Shown here in pieces: positions 25,191 to 34,208 of a stretch of DNA of 64,000 nt. Source of the DNA: Paenibacillaceae bacterium (GTDB taxonomy: Bacteria; Bacillota; Bacilli; Paenibacillales; Paenibacillaceae); contig REGQ01000015.1 in assembly GCA_004134985.1 (NCBI GenBank), forward strand, positions 62,001-126,000, read 5' to 3'. The notes beneath the pieces were generated by a model. That model saw only the letters and a list, made by a program, of their open reading frames with translations. It ran no database searches and was not told where the DNA came from. Numbering within the stretch: the stretch's first letter is position 1; each line of letters starts with the position of its first letter. The position numbers were made by a program, and so were the translations under genes.

Positions 25191-25440
25191 CACCCCATAA
25201 ACGACTAAAATTGTGTGATTTTCTATAAATAAGGTGGCTCAGTTTCCTTACAATATTTATGGGGCTGAATTTCCCTAAATAGCGCCGCTCATCAGCGTTA
25301 GAATTCCACGTGTGCGTTTAGCGTTCCACTCGCCCCACCGCTTGGATCGCGGATCATGGAACCACTGATTTTTAGACGGAGTGATCATTCGCATGTATTT
25401 CACCGTTCGCGTGTAATCAACTTTATCGCGGTTCGAGAAA

Positions 25441-25590
25441 GGGGGATACATCCTGTTTTGTTGTACACCCTATCTCCGTTTACGGAATCCGTTTATAAAA
25501 ACGCTTTCAATCCCTTGAACTGCTTACAACCTGAACGTTTTCTGCGCGTCGCACATCACACCTGAGATAGGGTATACAAGGAAAACAATC
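25441..25590. repeat. Inverted-repeat-bounded dispersed element, copy 2
   Basis: TTGTACACCCTATCTC (25461-25476) and GAGATAGGGTATACAA (25564-25579) are reverse complements at 15 of 16 positions. The left flank GGGGGATACATCCTGTTTT matches the right flank of copy 1 at 171-312 read on the other strand. The 85-bp interior is not conserved. Confidence 0.6.
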
Positions 25591-25591
25591 G

Positions 25592-25985
25592 TTACCTCCT
25601 CCCTTATCCAATTTTCTACTCTATCCATGCTCCACTATCCATTGCTCCATCCATACTTAACCATATATTGCTCCTCCATGCTCCACTCATCCATGCTCCA
25701 TCCATACTCTATCCGTCGCTCCATCCATGCTTTACCCATGCTCCACTATCCATGCTTTACTCATACTCCATTCATACTCTTTCCATGCTCCACTATCTAT
25801 ACTTTACTCATGCTCCATCCATACTCCACTATCCATGCTCCATCCTTACTCAACCTTCCATTGTTCCATCCTTACTCAACCTTCCATTGTGCCATCCTTG
25901 TTCTATCCATGCTCTATTCCTATCCACACTCCGTCCATACTCCATCCATGCTCTATCCCTGTCCCAACACCTCATCTGTTCCAAA
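25592..25985. repeat. Pyrimidine-rich degenerate TCCATGCTCCA repeat
   Basis: The plus strand is almost pure C/T with scattered A and G, built of degenerate TCCATRCTCCA-type units. It includes a 26-bp tandem duplication (25841-25866 and 25867-25892, one mismatch). This gives a strong strand asymmetry over about 400 bp. Confidence 0.8.
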
Positions 25986-26087
25986 CGTTCTATGAGTTCC
26001 ATGTTTTCCATCTTTCGGACTTGCCGCTTCCTGCCGTACACCACCTCGGGGCAACACTGTTCCCACGACGTATTTCCCCGATTAAAC

Positions 26088-26117
26088 AAAAAAAAGACGC
26101 ACCGTTTTCACAATGCG
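26088..26117 (-). terminator. nrdR terminator
   Basis: On the minus strand CGCATTGT pairs with ACGGTGCG (two G-U pairs) around a GAAA loop, followed by TC and eight T. It lies 34 nt beyond the nrdR stop. Confidence 0.7.
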
Positions 26118-26150
26118 CATTGCATTCCATACCATTGTTTTGTTCCACTG

Positions 26151-26621
26151 TCACTTTGGTGACAGCGGGTCTTTAGACAACAGATTGTTCAGTTCTTTCA
26201 TGAACATATTAATGTCTTTAAATTGGCGGTAAACGGATGCGAAACGGACATAAGCGACCTCATCCAGCGGGTAGAGCTGCCCCATAACGATTTCGCCGAT
26301 TTCATAGCTGTCCACTTCAGCCTTGGCTGTCGTACGCAGTTCTTTTTCTACCTCAGACACGATGACTTCCAGCTTTTCGACTGGAACCGGCCGTTTTTCA
26401 CAAGCGCGAATGAGTCCCCGCAAAATTTTGTCGCGGCTGAACTCCTCGCGACTTCCGCCTTTCTTTATGACGATCAGCGGCGTTTCTTCGATCATCTCGA
26501 ACGTGGTGAACCGGCGACTGCATTTCTCGCACTCCCGACGGCGGCGGATCGATTTGTTCTCATTGGCAGGTCTGGAATCAAGCACCTTCGTCCCTCCAAA
26601 ATCACAATAAGGACATTTCAA
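26151..26621 (-). CDS. nrdR: Transcriptional repressor NrdR
   Basis: A 156-residue repressor of ribonucleotide reductase genes. The N-terminal zinc ribbon has CPYC (residues 3-6) and CEKC, followed by RRFTTFE; the ATP-cone domain spans about 48-138 ([20 protein letters not shown]). I chose TTG at 26621 because it gives MKCPYC, the family's usual start, and leaves GGAGG at 8 nt; the ATG two codons upstream (26627) would be only 2 nt from the GGAGG. The long open extension to 26780 overlaps the SASP gene and is rejected. The stop lies in a small CTGTCAC/GTGACAG hairpin. Confidence 0.95.
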   Translation of the reverse strand: MKCPYCDFGGTKVLDSRPANENKSIRRRRECEKCSRRFTTFEMIEETPLIVIKKGGSREEFSRDKILRGLIRACEKRPVPVEKLEVIVSEVEKELRTTAKAEVDSYEIGEIVMGQLYPLDEVAYVRFASVYRQFKDINMFMKELNNLLSKDPLSPK

Positions 26622-26696
26622 TTGCATAACCTCCTCTTCAAAAAATTTAGAAAATATATCGCAAGATTCCGTTGGAACTAATTCCCAACAATTTTC

Positions 26697-26727
26697 TGTA
26701 ATGAAGTTGCCAATAGTGCACATAATA
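26697..26727 (+). promoter_or_regulatory. Possible sigma-G promoter of the SASP gene
   Basis: CATAATA at 26721-26727 matches the sigma-G -10 (CATACTA-like). TGTAAT at 26697-26702 is a partial -35 at 18-bp spacing. Forespore expression is expected for this gene family. Confidence 0.45.
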
Positions 26728-26757
26728 CTGTTACCAACCGCAAGGAGGTGAACAACA

Positions 26758-26976
26758 ATGAGCTCACAACGCAGCAGCAACCAATTGGTTGTACCGCAAG
26801 CTACAGCAGCACTCGACCAAATGAAATATGAGGTCGCTCAAGAACTGGGTATCGCTATCCCGCAAGATGGTTACTACGGGAATATGGCTACTCGTGATGC
26901 AGGTTCGCTGGGTGGTTACATCACCCGTCGCCTGGTGCAAATCGGCGAGCAATCTCTTGCCGGTCAATACAAATAA
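26758..26976 (+). CDS. Alpha/beta-type small acid-soluble spore protein
   Basis: A 72-residue DNA-binding spore protein that coats and protects forespore DNA. It has the family patterns [15 protein letters not shown] (with the GPR protease cleavage region around YEVAQELGI) and [33 protein letters not shown] at 26758 follows AAGGAGGTG at about 9 nt. The gene is monocistronic, divergent from nrdR, with a sigma-G-like promoter and a terminator. It is direct evidence that the organism makes endospores. Confidence 0.97.
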   Translation: MSSQRSSNQLVVPQATAALDQMKYEVAQELGIAIPQDGYYGNMATRDAGSLGGYITRRLVQIGEQSLAGQYK

Positions 26977-26992
26977 TTAAAGGCTTTATAAC

Positions 26993-27034
26993 GAAGCTTT
27001 GGCAGCCCTTAAGCGGCTTGCCAAAGCTTCCTTT
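26993..27034 (+). terminator. SASP gene terminator
   Basis: GAAGCTTTGGCA (26993-27004) pairs perfectly with TGCCAAAGCTTC (27019-27030), followed by CTTT. The stem can extend inward by AGCC/GGCT. Confidence 0.8.
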
Positions 27035-27076
27035 ATAAGTATCAATAATTGCAATTAATGAGCCTGACACACTGCG

Positions 27077-27646
27077 CTAGAACTCTTCGTACAGTGTTTT
27101 GTATTTATTATGATAATATAATACACGCTGCAAATAGTGTCTGGTCTCACCAAATGGAATTTGGCTGGTCGTCGCAGCCTCGCCATCCCAAACCCCTTTT
27201 CTCAACCAGTTTCTCACATTCCCAGGACCTGCATTATAGGCAGCAATCGCTGCGATTTCATTGTTGTCAAATTGGCGAATCAGCGATCGCAAATACCAGG
27301 TTCCCATCTCAATGCCAATATCTGCCCGATGATGCACATCATCCAGCGAAATATTGGTAAATTTGGCCTGCTCTGCAATCCAGCCTGCCGTATCCGGCAT
27401 AATTTGCATAATACCGAGCGCGCCTTTGGAAGATTCCTTGCCGGTTTTATAGTTGGTTTCCGAGCGTATAACAGCAGCAACCAGATAGGGATCGACACCA
27501 TAATTCGTAGCGCTGACGCGAATATCATCCCGGTAATGAATCGGGTACATCCACTTGGCAATCCAGCTGGAGTTAACGAACAGAACAATCAGGACAATGA
27601 CCAGCAAAAGCAGAAATATTCTCTTCTTTCGCAGCCGCCTTCTCAT
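27077..27646 (-). CDS. Membrane-anchored lytic transglycosylase (SLT domain)
   Basis: A 189-residue protein with a strongly basic N-terminus, one signal-anchor helix (about 9-25) and an SLT domain (about 40-175). The catalytic Glu lies in IRSETNYK, followed by GALGIMQIMPDTA and AIAAYNAGPGNV, all typical. It would cleave the glycan strands of peptidoglycan outside the membrane. The start overlaps the coaE stop as ATGA. The same coaE-SLT order occurs in other Paenibacillaceae and Bacillaceae from memory. Confidence 0.93.
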   Translation of the reverse strand: MRRRLRKKRIFLLLLVIVLIVLFVNSSWIAKWMYPIHYRDDIRVSATNYGVDPYLVAAVIRSETNYKTGKESSKGALGIMQIMPDTAGWIAEQAKFTNISLDDVHHRADIGIEMGTWYLRSLIRQFDNNEIAAIAAYNAGPGNVRNWLRKGVWDGEAATTSQIPFGETRHYLQRVLYYHNKYKTLYEEF

Positions 27647-28242
27647 AGTTTCGTCATTTGACGCCAGAACAAATCAACCTGCCGCTCCGTTTCCTCTAAA
27701 CTTCCGCTGTTGTCAATTACCCAGTCTGCACGCTGCTTCTTCTCTTCGATACTCATTTGCAAATCAATCCGCCGCCGCGCCTCCTGCTCCGTCATCTGCG
27801 GACTGCGCGCCAGCAAACGCTGCAGTTGTACTTCTGGCGGTACATAGACAACGATCACCCCGTCATACAATGCTGCCTGATCAGTTTCATAGAGCAGCGG
27901 GATATCCGCGATAATGGGCCGCGACGAGTCTTCCTGCTCGTATCGTTCCATCTGTGACCACATTCGTTCCCTGATTGCGGGGTGAAGAATTGCCTCAAGC
28001 TGCTTCAGCTTGTCCTTATCGGCAAATACAAGTTTGCCAAGCTCCGCCCGATCAAGCGTGCCATCACTACGCAATACGGCTTGTCCAAATGTACGGACGA
28101 CGTTATCTAACGCCGGCTCGCCAGGGAGCACAACATCCCTGGCTGCCTCGTCGGCATCGACAAGCACGGCGCCATGCTGCACCAGCATAGCTGCTACCGT
28201 GCTTTTTCCGCATGCGATTGAGCCGGTCAATCCGATTTTCAT
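27643..28242 (-). CDS. coaE: Dephospho-CoA kinase
   Basis: A 199-residue kinase for the last step of coenzyme A synthesis, phosphorylating the 3'-hydroxyl of dephospho-CoA. The P-loop is GLTGSIACGKST at the N-terminus, followed by DADEAARDVV and the lid region with DIPLLYET and RSPQMTEQEARRR. I chose ATG at 28242 (MKIGLTG) because the family starts there and GAGGTG is 7 nt upstream; the ATG at 28257 is part of that ribosome binding site. It overlaps the transglycosylase gene by 4 nt and follows ytaF by 28 nt. Confidence 0.96.
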   Translation of the reverse strand: MKIGLTGSIACGKSTVAAMLVQHGAVLVDADEAARDVVLPGEPALDNVVRTFGQAVLRSDGTLDRAELGKLVFADKDKLKQLEAILHPAIRERMWSQMERYEQEDSSRPIIADIPLLYETDQAALYDGVIVVYVPPEVQLQRLLARSPQMTEQEARRRIDLQMSIEEKKQRADWVIDNSGSLEETERQVDLFWRQMTKL

Positions 28243-28270
28243 AAATTTACACCTCATTACATTGAAAATA

Positions 28271-29053
28271 CTACAGCAGTTTGATAATCCCCATTACAAT
28301 TAAAATAAGACCAGGCAGCACAGATAATGTTCTCATGCGCGGGGACGCGGAGAACTGAAACCCGGTCCTTAAACCCAACATAAGAAAAACACCGCTTGAC
28401 ACGGCGATTAGCGCTGCCGTAAGTAAAGGCGGGTAGCCAATCAGCGCCGCTCCCAGCCCGGCTCCGAAGGCATCGAGTGATAACGCTGCCCCGAGCAGCA
28501 ATGCCTCGGAGGAAGAAATTGTTCCCGAGCGGTCCACATCGGCCGCTTGCGGCGTGCGTAAAATTTTTATGACCAGTCCCATTCTTTTCAACTCAACGAC
28601 GAATAGTGCTGTCGCTGATGGTTCAGCAGCATCAGGCACAGTGTGCTCCACCTGACTTGTTGACTGCTGTTCAGCAGAATGAACCGCTTCTGCAGATGCA
28701 CGTGCCGCTACTCCCAAGCTATCGGGTGATTCGGCAGACCGATTCGCCGCTTTATGCTTCGCTTCCTGTGTCTTGACACGTTGTCCTTGCCAGAACTGGA
28801 AGATCGCCCAGCCGCCAATGCCCATCAGGATGACTGCCCCGATAATGCTGGCTGCCTCAGGTGACAAATATCCGGCCAACCATGAACCCGCAAGCATCGC
28901 GAGTAAGATAACAAGGCCGGAACAACAGCAAATAATAACAATGGAAAATACGGGAATACGAATTTGCCGTAATCCGTACGTAATACCTACCCCAAAACCA
29001 TCTAAACTGACGGCAAACGCAAGCAAAAATAAAGAAGCCAGATGCAATAGCAC
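28271..29053 (-). CDS. ytaF: Sporulation membrane protein YtaF
   Basis: A 260-residue polytopic membrane protein related to the MntP manganese exporter family. Two homologous helical halves contain the repeated acidic motifs FAVSLDGFGVGITYG and GAALSLDAFGAGLGAA. The central loop (about 90-160) is hydrophilic and Ala/Glu/Ser-rich, longer than I would expect. The start is GTG at 29053 with GGGGGG 6 nt upstream. Position between coaE and mutM matches Bacillus subtilis. Confidence 0.93.
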   Translation of the reverse strand: MLLHLASLFLLAFAVSLDGFGVGITYGLRQIRIPVFSIVIICCCSGLVILLAMLAGSWLAGYLSPEAASIIGAVILMGIGGWAIFQFWQGQRVKTQEAKHKAANRSAESPDSLGVAARASAEAVHSAEQQSTSQVEHTVPDAAEPSATALFVVELKRMGLVIKILRTPQAADVDRSGTISSSEALLLGAALSLDAFGAGLGAALIGYPPLLTAALIAVSSGVFLMLGLRTGFQFSASPRMRTLSVLPGLILIVMGIIKLL

Positions 29054-29199
29054 TGTATTCCCCCCTCACAGCAATGACAAAACGGCTCATCAAGCGATAG
29101 ACGGCCTCGCCATCGACAGGCATGGATGACTTACGCTTGACTGCGCCCATTTACTATCATCATATGCGGAGGGGGTAGCTGCGTTCCTGTTTTCCTTAC

Positions 29200-30033
29200 T
29201 TAAGCTTCGAGCGGCTGACATTGCAAGCAATAGTGGGTGCCGCGGCCAAGTACGACCTTCTTCTCCACATTGCCGCCGCAGCGCGCGCATGGTTTGTTGG
29301 CGCGTCCATAGACTGCCAGCTGATGCTGAAACATTCCCATCTCGCCCTGCCCGTTCACATAGGACTTAATGGAGGAACCGCCAGCTTCCACAGCAGAGCG
29401 CAGCGTGTCTGCGATCGCTTTATGCAGCCGGGACCATTCTTCCGGCAGAAGCGTATTGGCAGTCCGTTCCGGATGAATGCCTGCAGCAAACAGCGCTTCA
29501 TCCACATAAATATTTCCCAACCCGACCACATAGGCCTGATTAAGCAGAAGCGGCTTTACTTTGCTCGTCCGCTTGGACAGAATATTGCTTAGCGATTGTT
29601 CCGTAAACGTCTCAGACAGCGGTTCAATACCAAGCTTGTTCAGGGGCGGGGATTGAAGATCATCGCCGGGCTTGAACAGGTGCATCGTACCAAACTGCCG
29701 AACATCCTGATAACGCAGCTCCGTCCCATCGGTAAAATGAAATATAACATGCGTATGCTTTTGCACAGGCTCGTCTTGCTGATATACCCCATAACGGCCT
29801 TCCATACGCAAATGCGACACCAGCACAAGATCATCCATCAACAGCCGCAAAAATTTGCCGCGGCGTTCCACAGTTTGAACTGTTTTGCCTGCAAGATCGG
29901 CGGCAAACCATTCCGGTTCCGTCGGCCGCTGAATAATGCGAGGCAGCGTAACCGTCACATGGTCAATCGTTTTGCCAGCAACGAGTTCAATCAGTGTGCG
30001 GCGCACGGTTTCAACTTCCGGCAATTCCGGCAT
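29200..30033 (-). CDS. mutM: Formamidopyrimidine-DNA glycosylase
   Basis: A 277-residue base-excision repair enzyme removing oxidised purines such as 8-oxoguanine. The N-terminus is MPELPEVETVRR, with the catalytic Pro2 and Glu3 after Met removal; the H2TH region includes GNIYVDEALF; the C-terminal zinc finger is CARCGGNVEKK...HYCLQCQ. ATG at 30033 follows GAGGAGG. It lies 39 nt after polA in the same direction. Confidence 0.97.
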   Translation of the reverse strand: MPELPEVETVRRTLIELVAGKTIDHVTVTLPRIIQRPTEPEWFAADLAGKTVQTVERRGKFLRLLMDDLVLVSHLRMEGRYGVYQQDEPVQKHTHVIFHFTDGTELRYQDVRQFGTMHLFKPGDDLQSPPLNKLGIEPLSETFTEQSLSNILSKRTSKVKPLLLNQAYVVGLGNIYVDEALFAAGIHPERTANTLLPEEWSRLHKAIADTLRSAVEAGGSSIKSYVNGQGEMGMFQHQLAVYGRANKPCARCGGNVEKKVVLGRGTHYCLQCQPLEA

Positions 30034-30072
30034 ATGAAGCCACCTCCTCTAACCAGTATAACTGAATTGCGT

Positions 30073-32727
30073 CTATTTCGCTTCATACCAGTTCTCTCCA
30101 AAACTTACATCCGCCTTCAATGGAACGCTCAACTCGATCGCGGATTCCATCACCGAAGGCACCAGCTTCTTCATCGTATCCATTTCATCTTCCGGCACTT
30201 CGAATACCAATTCATCATGTACTTGCAGCAGCATGCGGCTGCGCAGTCCCTGTTCGCGAAGCTGCTCATCCATCCGGACCATCGCCAATTTAATTATATC
30301 GGCGGCGGTGCCCTGGATCGGCGTGTTCATCGCCGTACGTTCCGCAAAAGAGCGCAAATTGAAATTGGATGCATTAATTTCTGGCAAATAACGGCGCCGC
30401 TCCAGCAAAGTCGTCACATAACCGTCTCTTTTGGCCTGGATGACGATATCATCCATATATTGGCGAACACCGCGGAACGCCGCAAAATATTGCTCAATAA
30501 ACCGAGCGGCTTCTTTCCGTGTAATATTAAGGTTTTGTGAAAGTCCGAAGTCGCTTATCCCATAGACGATACCGAAATTAACTGCCTTTGCCTGCCGCCT
30601 CATATTCGCATCGACATCATCCGCCGCTACCCCGAATACGTCCATCGCTGTTTTCGTATGAATATCGAGATCGGTGAGAAATGCTTCTTTCAATCCATCA
30701 TCATCGGATATGTGAGCCAGCACGCGCAGTTCGATCTGGGAATAGTCCGCCGCGAGAATCGACCAGCCTGGCTCGGACGGCACAAACGCCTTGCGGATTT
30801 GTCTGCCTTCCTCAAGCCGGATCGGGATATTTTGCAAATTGGGGAATTGACTGCTCAATCTGCCAGTCGCCGCGATCGTCTGGCGGTAGTAGGTGTGTAT
30901 TTTCCCTGTATCGCGCCTTATTTCCTTCAGAAGCCCTTCCACATAGGTAGATTGCAGCTTGGTTAACTGCCGATAGTTCAGGATAGATGGTACGATGGCA
31001 TGGTAAGGCTCCAGCTTATCCAGCACATCCGCATCGGTTGAAGGACCGGTTTTGGTTTTCTTAATGACAGGCAAACCAAGCTTTTCGAACAAAATCTCCC
31101 CTAACTGTCTGGGCGAACTAATGTTGAATTCCGTCTCGGCATATTTGTAGACCTCATTCATTGCCGAAGTAATTTTCCCTTCAATCTCCTGGCCAAGCTG
31201 CTTGACTGTCGCTCCATTAACCGAAATCCCCTGCTTCTCCATCCCGGCCAAAATGGTCGATAACGGCAGCTCCAAGTCATAATAGAGCCGGTGCATACCG
31301 CGCTGCTCCAACTCCTGACGAAGCTGCGGGGTCAGCTTCCGAACAGCGTCTGCCTTGCGGGCGAGATGCAGATGAAGCGTCTCTGCTTCAGGCACCTTGA
31401 ACTTGGCGCCTTTGCCGTATACGTTCTCGTCACCCGGCACAACTGCCACTCCGTAACGATGGGTTAAGCCGTTCAATGTCTGATTCGTATCCGTCGGGTC
31501 CAGCACATACGCGGCGAGATGCACATCAAAATCAGTGCCCCGCAGCACGATGCCCCGCCATGCCAGCGCAAGCTGCGCCTTGTGCATGTCATATCCCTGC
31601 TTTGAAGCGGAGTCATCCTCGAGCCAATTGCGAATCGGTTCGCCATCATCGCTCAGCAGCAATTCGGCGGAGACCACATAGACATTGTCCTCCGTCGCCA
31701 AGGCTACCCCAAGCAGTTCGGCATGATGCGGGTTTTCCCCAACTGCTTCGATGAACAGCCCCGTCACTGAAGCAAGTTCATCTGCAAGTTGAGCGACTGA
31801 CGATGACGTTACTGTCGTATGCACGAGCGGGCTTTCTTCGACATCCCCGCCGTCCGAAGCAGCGCTTGACGGAAGCTCCAGTCGCTCCAGCAGCGACCTG
31901 AATTCCAGCTTGCGGAACGCCTCGGCAAGTTTGTAGCCGTCATACCCGTCGTAGAGCATGTCCGAAATCCCGCTCTCAAGCGGCACCTCGCGGAAAATCG
32001 TCGCCAGCTCCTTGCTCATGACGGCGTCCTCCCGATGCTGCTCCACTTTCTCCTTCATTTTGCCTTTCAAACTGTCTATATTGGCAAGCACGCCCTCTAC
32101 CGATTTGAATTCATGCAGCATTTTGAGGGCGGTCTTCTCCCCTACCCCCGGAATACCGGGAATATTATCTGAAGCATCGCCCATAAGACCCTTCAAATCG
32201 ATAATTTGATCAGGCGTCAGGCCATACTTGTCTTTGATTTCTGCGGGATTGTAGCGTTCCACCTCGCTGACCCCTTTGCGTGTCAGCGCAATGGTCACCT
32301 GTGGAGAAGCAAGCTGCAGCATGTCCTTATCACCAGAGACGACGAGCGTCTCTGCCCCCTGCTCATCTGCCAGCTTCGTTAATGTCCCGATAATATCATC
32401 CGCCTCATAGCCTGACAGTTCAAATTGGGCAATGCCAAACGATTGCAGCAGTTCCTTGATAAGCGGAAATTGCTCCGACAGCTCTGGCGGCGTTTTGGAA
32501 CGGCCGCCTTTATAATCTTTATAGCCTTCATGGCGAAACGTTATTTTACCAGCATCAAAAGCAACCAGCATATGTGTCGGCTTCTCTTCTTCCAGCAGCC
32601 GCAACAGCATTGTTGTAAAGCCGTAAACCGCGTTTGTATGTAGTCCGGCCGAGTTTGTCAGCGGAGGCATGGCGTAAAATGCCCGGTTGGCAATACTGTT
32701 GCCGTCAATTAATATCCATTTGTCCAT
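30073..32727 (-). CDS. polA: DNA polymerase I
   Basis: An 884-residue enzyme for Okazaki fragment processing and repair synthesis. The 5'-nuclease domain (about 1-290) has YEADDIIGTL and GDKDMLQL. The middle 3'-exonuclease-like domain (about 305-480) lacks the acidic DxE motif (GLFIEAVG instead of FDTET), so proofreading is probably absent, as in other Bacillus-type enzymes. The polymerase domain has DYSQIELRV, the O-helix RRQAKAVNFGIVYG and QVHDELVFE. ATG at 32727 (MDKWILIDGN) with AGGTGAGGTG upstream is preferred over 32769. Confidence 0.97.
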   Translation of the reverse strand: MDKWILIDGNSIANRAFYAMPPLTNSAGLHTNAVYGFTTMLLRLLEEEKPTHMLVAFDAGKITFRHEGYKDYKGGRSKTPPELSEQFPLIKELLQSFGIAQFELSGYEADDIIGTLTKLADEQGAETLVVSGDKDMLQLASPQVTIALTRKGVSEVERYNPAEIKDKYGLTPDQIIDLKGLMGDASDNIPGIPGVGEKTALKMLHEFKSVEGVLANIDSLKGKMKEKVEQHREDAVMSKELATIFREVPLESGISDMLYDGYDGYKLAEAFRKLEFRSLLERLELPSSAASDGGDVEESPLVHTTVTSSSVAQLADELASVTGLFIEAVGENPHHAELLGVALATEDNVYVVSAELLLSDDGEPIRNWLEDDSASKQGYDMHKAQLALAWRGIVLRGTDFDVHLAAYVLDPTDTNQTLNGLTHRYGVAVVPGDENVYGKGAKFKVPEAETLHLHLARKADAVRKLTPQLRQELEQRGMHRLYYDLELPLSTILAGMEKQGISVNGATVKQLGQEIEGKITSAMNEVYKYAETEFNISSPRQLGEILFEKLGLPVIKKTKTGPSTDADVLDKLEPYHAIVPSILNYRQLTKLQSTYVEGLLKEIRRDTGKIHTYYRQTIAATGRLSSQFPNLQNIPIRLEEGRQIRKAFVPSEPGWSILAADYSQIELRVLAHISDDDGLKEAFLTDLDIHTKTAMDVFGVAADDVDANMRRQAKAVNFGIVYGISDFGLSQNLNITRKEAARFIEQYFAAFRGVRQYMDDIVIQAKRDGYVTTLLERRRYLPEINASNFNLRSFAERTAMNTPIQGTAADIIKLAMVRMDEQLREQGLRSRMLLQVHDELVFEVPEDEMDTMKKLVPSVMESAIELSVPLKADVSFGENWYEAK

Positions 32728-32894
32728 AAAGCACCTCACCTTTGCTCGTCTGTCTCTATCATAACACAAAACAGCCCCGCAAAGTGGAGCTGCTCCTAGC
32801 TTGACAGAGTTCTTCCCTCAAGCGCTGATCTTATATTTACCAGAACCGGGCAATCCATGCACGCCTGCAGGACGCTGTTCTGTACAGCATGTCA

Positions 32895-34049
32895 TTAATG
32901 GGACTGAACGCCCCGCATCAGATGTTCCAATTGTTTTAATACTCGCTCGGAATGATCCGCCGCCCTGGTCGATTGCTCCGTGATCACCTTGCTGTTCTGG
33001 CGGTTGCTATACGATGCCTGTTCCATCTGATCAAACATTAAAGATGCCTGCTCAACGTAAGCGCTGCTTGCAATCGTCTTGTCCCGCCCGTCCCGCACCA
33101 ATCCTGCCGTCTGCTCTACCGCTTCGGCAATATCGTTAATCAACTGGTTAATTTGGTTTGCAGAGGCTTTCGTTTGGTTGGCGAACTGCCGCACCTCTTC
33201 GGCAACTACCGCAAAGCCTTTGCCGTGTTCTCCGGCACGCGCTGCCTCGATGACGGCATTGACCGCCAGCAAGTTGCACTGTTCAGCAAGATTGCGAATA
33301 AGTTTGGAGATCGATCCAACGCCTGCAGCCCGCTGCTGCAGCTCATGAATTTGCGCTTCCTGCAATCGCGTCATATCCGAGAATGTCCGGTAAGCCTGTG
33401 ACACTTTGTTCAGCTCAGCTTTTCCGGATGCAGTCAACTCCACCATCGATTCAGAAATCGTGTTGCCCGCTACCGCCGCCTGCTTGACGCGCAGAACTGC
33501 AGCATCGATTTCCTGCACAGCCCCCTCGGCCGTATGCATGGTGCGAATTTGCGCTGCTGCCGCCTGCTTCTGCAGCAGCCTTGATACATACAGCAGATCA
33601 GCAATGGTGAGCACCCCGGACATCCGGCCTTCATCCGTCACAACAACGCAATCATATCGCGTGCGCTCCGGGCGCTGCAAAGCCATTTCAATCAGCACCT
33701 GCGGCGGCGTTTCAATCGGAATTTGCAAAAATTCGCCATCCATTAATTTACTGACTGGACGCTCGTAAAATAGCTCAGTACCGTAACGCCTGCCTAAATT
33801 ACGATAAAATTTGTCCCGCATCACAAGGCCTAGCGGATAATCGGAATCATCACATACAACGACACATTCGTGATCCGGGTAACGTTCAAAACATTCCAAC
33901 GCTTCCTTGCAATTATGACGTTCTGTAACCAGCTGTACAATTCGTATGCACTGGGAAAGCACAAGGGTCGCCTCCCCAACATGTCGTTCACGCAACTCAA
34001 ACGGCTCCATTTGCGGCTGCTCGGCTGTTTTGCTCACTCCATTGATCAT
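32895..34049 (-). CDS. Soluble chemoreceptor-like protein with CBS domains
   Basis: A 384-residue protein without membrane helices or signal peptide. Residues about 35-180 form a CBS-domain pair ([42 protein letters not shown]). Residues about 190-380 are a coiled-coil methyl-accepting signalling domain with the conserved hairpin tip, [20 protein letters not shown] then [12 protein letters not shown]. It should sense a nucleotide or similar ligand in the cytoplasm and act on a CheA/CheW array. No che gene is adjacent. ATG at 34049 follows GGGGGAG by 9 nt. Confidence 0.88.
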   Translation of the reverse strand: MINGVSKTAEQPQMEPFELRERHVGEATLVLSQCIRIVQLVTERHNCKEALECFERYPDHECVVVCDDSDYPLGLVMRDKFYRNLGRRYGTELFYERPVSKLMDGEFLQIPIETPPQVLIEMALQRPERTRYDCVVVTDEGRMSGVLTIADLLYVSRLLQKQAAAAQIRTMHTAEGAVQEIDAAVLRVKQAAVAGNTISESMVELTASGKAELNKVSQAYRTFSDMTRLQEAQIHELQQRAAGVGSISKLIRNLAEQCNLLAVNAVIEAARAGEHGKGFAVVAEEVRQFANQTKASANQINQLINDIAEAVEQTAGLVRDGRDKTIASSAYVEQASLMFDQMEQASYSNRQNSKVITEQSTRAADHSERVLKQLEHLMRGVQSH

Positions 34050-34208
34050 CTCGTTGTACTCCCCCTCTATTATTCCATTTTTAACTTTATCGAAGTTATA
34101 TCAACGGAATAACAATAATTTATCAAGCAATTGTAAAAATATGCCGCGTTTGCATCCTGAGCCGACAATGCGGTACGATGAGTGAAACAGATTGTAGGAG
34201 GTAACAAC

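Larger units (their letters stand above)
25063..26087. other. 1-kb gene-free region
   Basis: No gene is supported. The open frames at about 25627-26176 are products of a pyrimidine-rich repeat, full of Met, Leu, His and Tyr, with no ribosome binding sites. The region holds 50-bp spaced repeats (25117-25190), an inverted-repeat element (25441-25590) and the low-complexity stretch (25592-25985). Confidence 0.7.

Noticed and set aside
25627-26176. Three overlapping rightward frames of 122-164 residues
   Set aside because: They translate the pyrimidine-rich repeat into Met/Leu/His/Tyr/Ser strings without ribosome binding sites or homology.
29596-30540. Rightward 314-residue open frame
   Set aside because: It is antisense to the strongly conserved mutM and polA genes.
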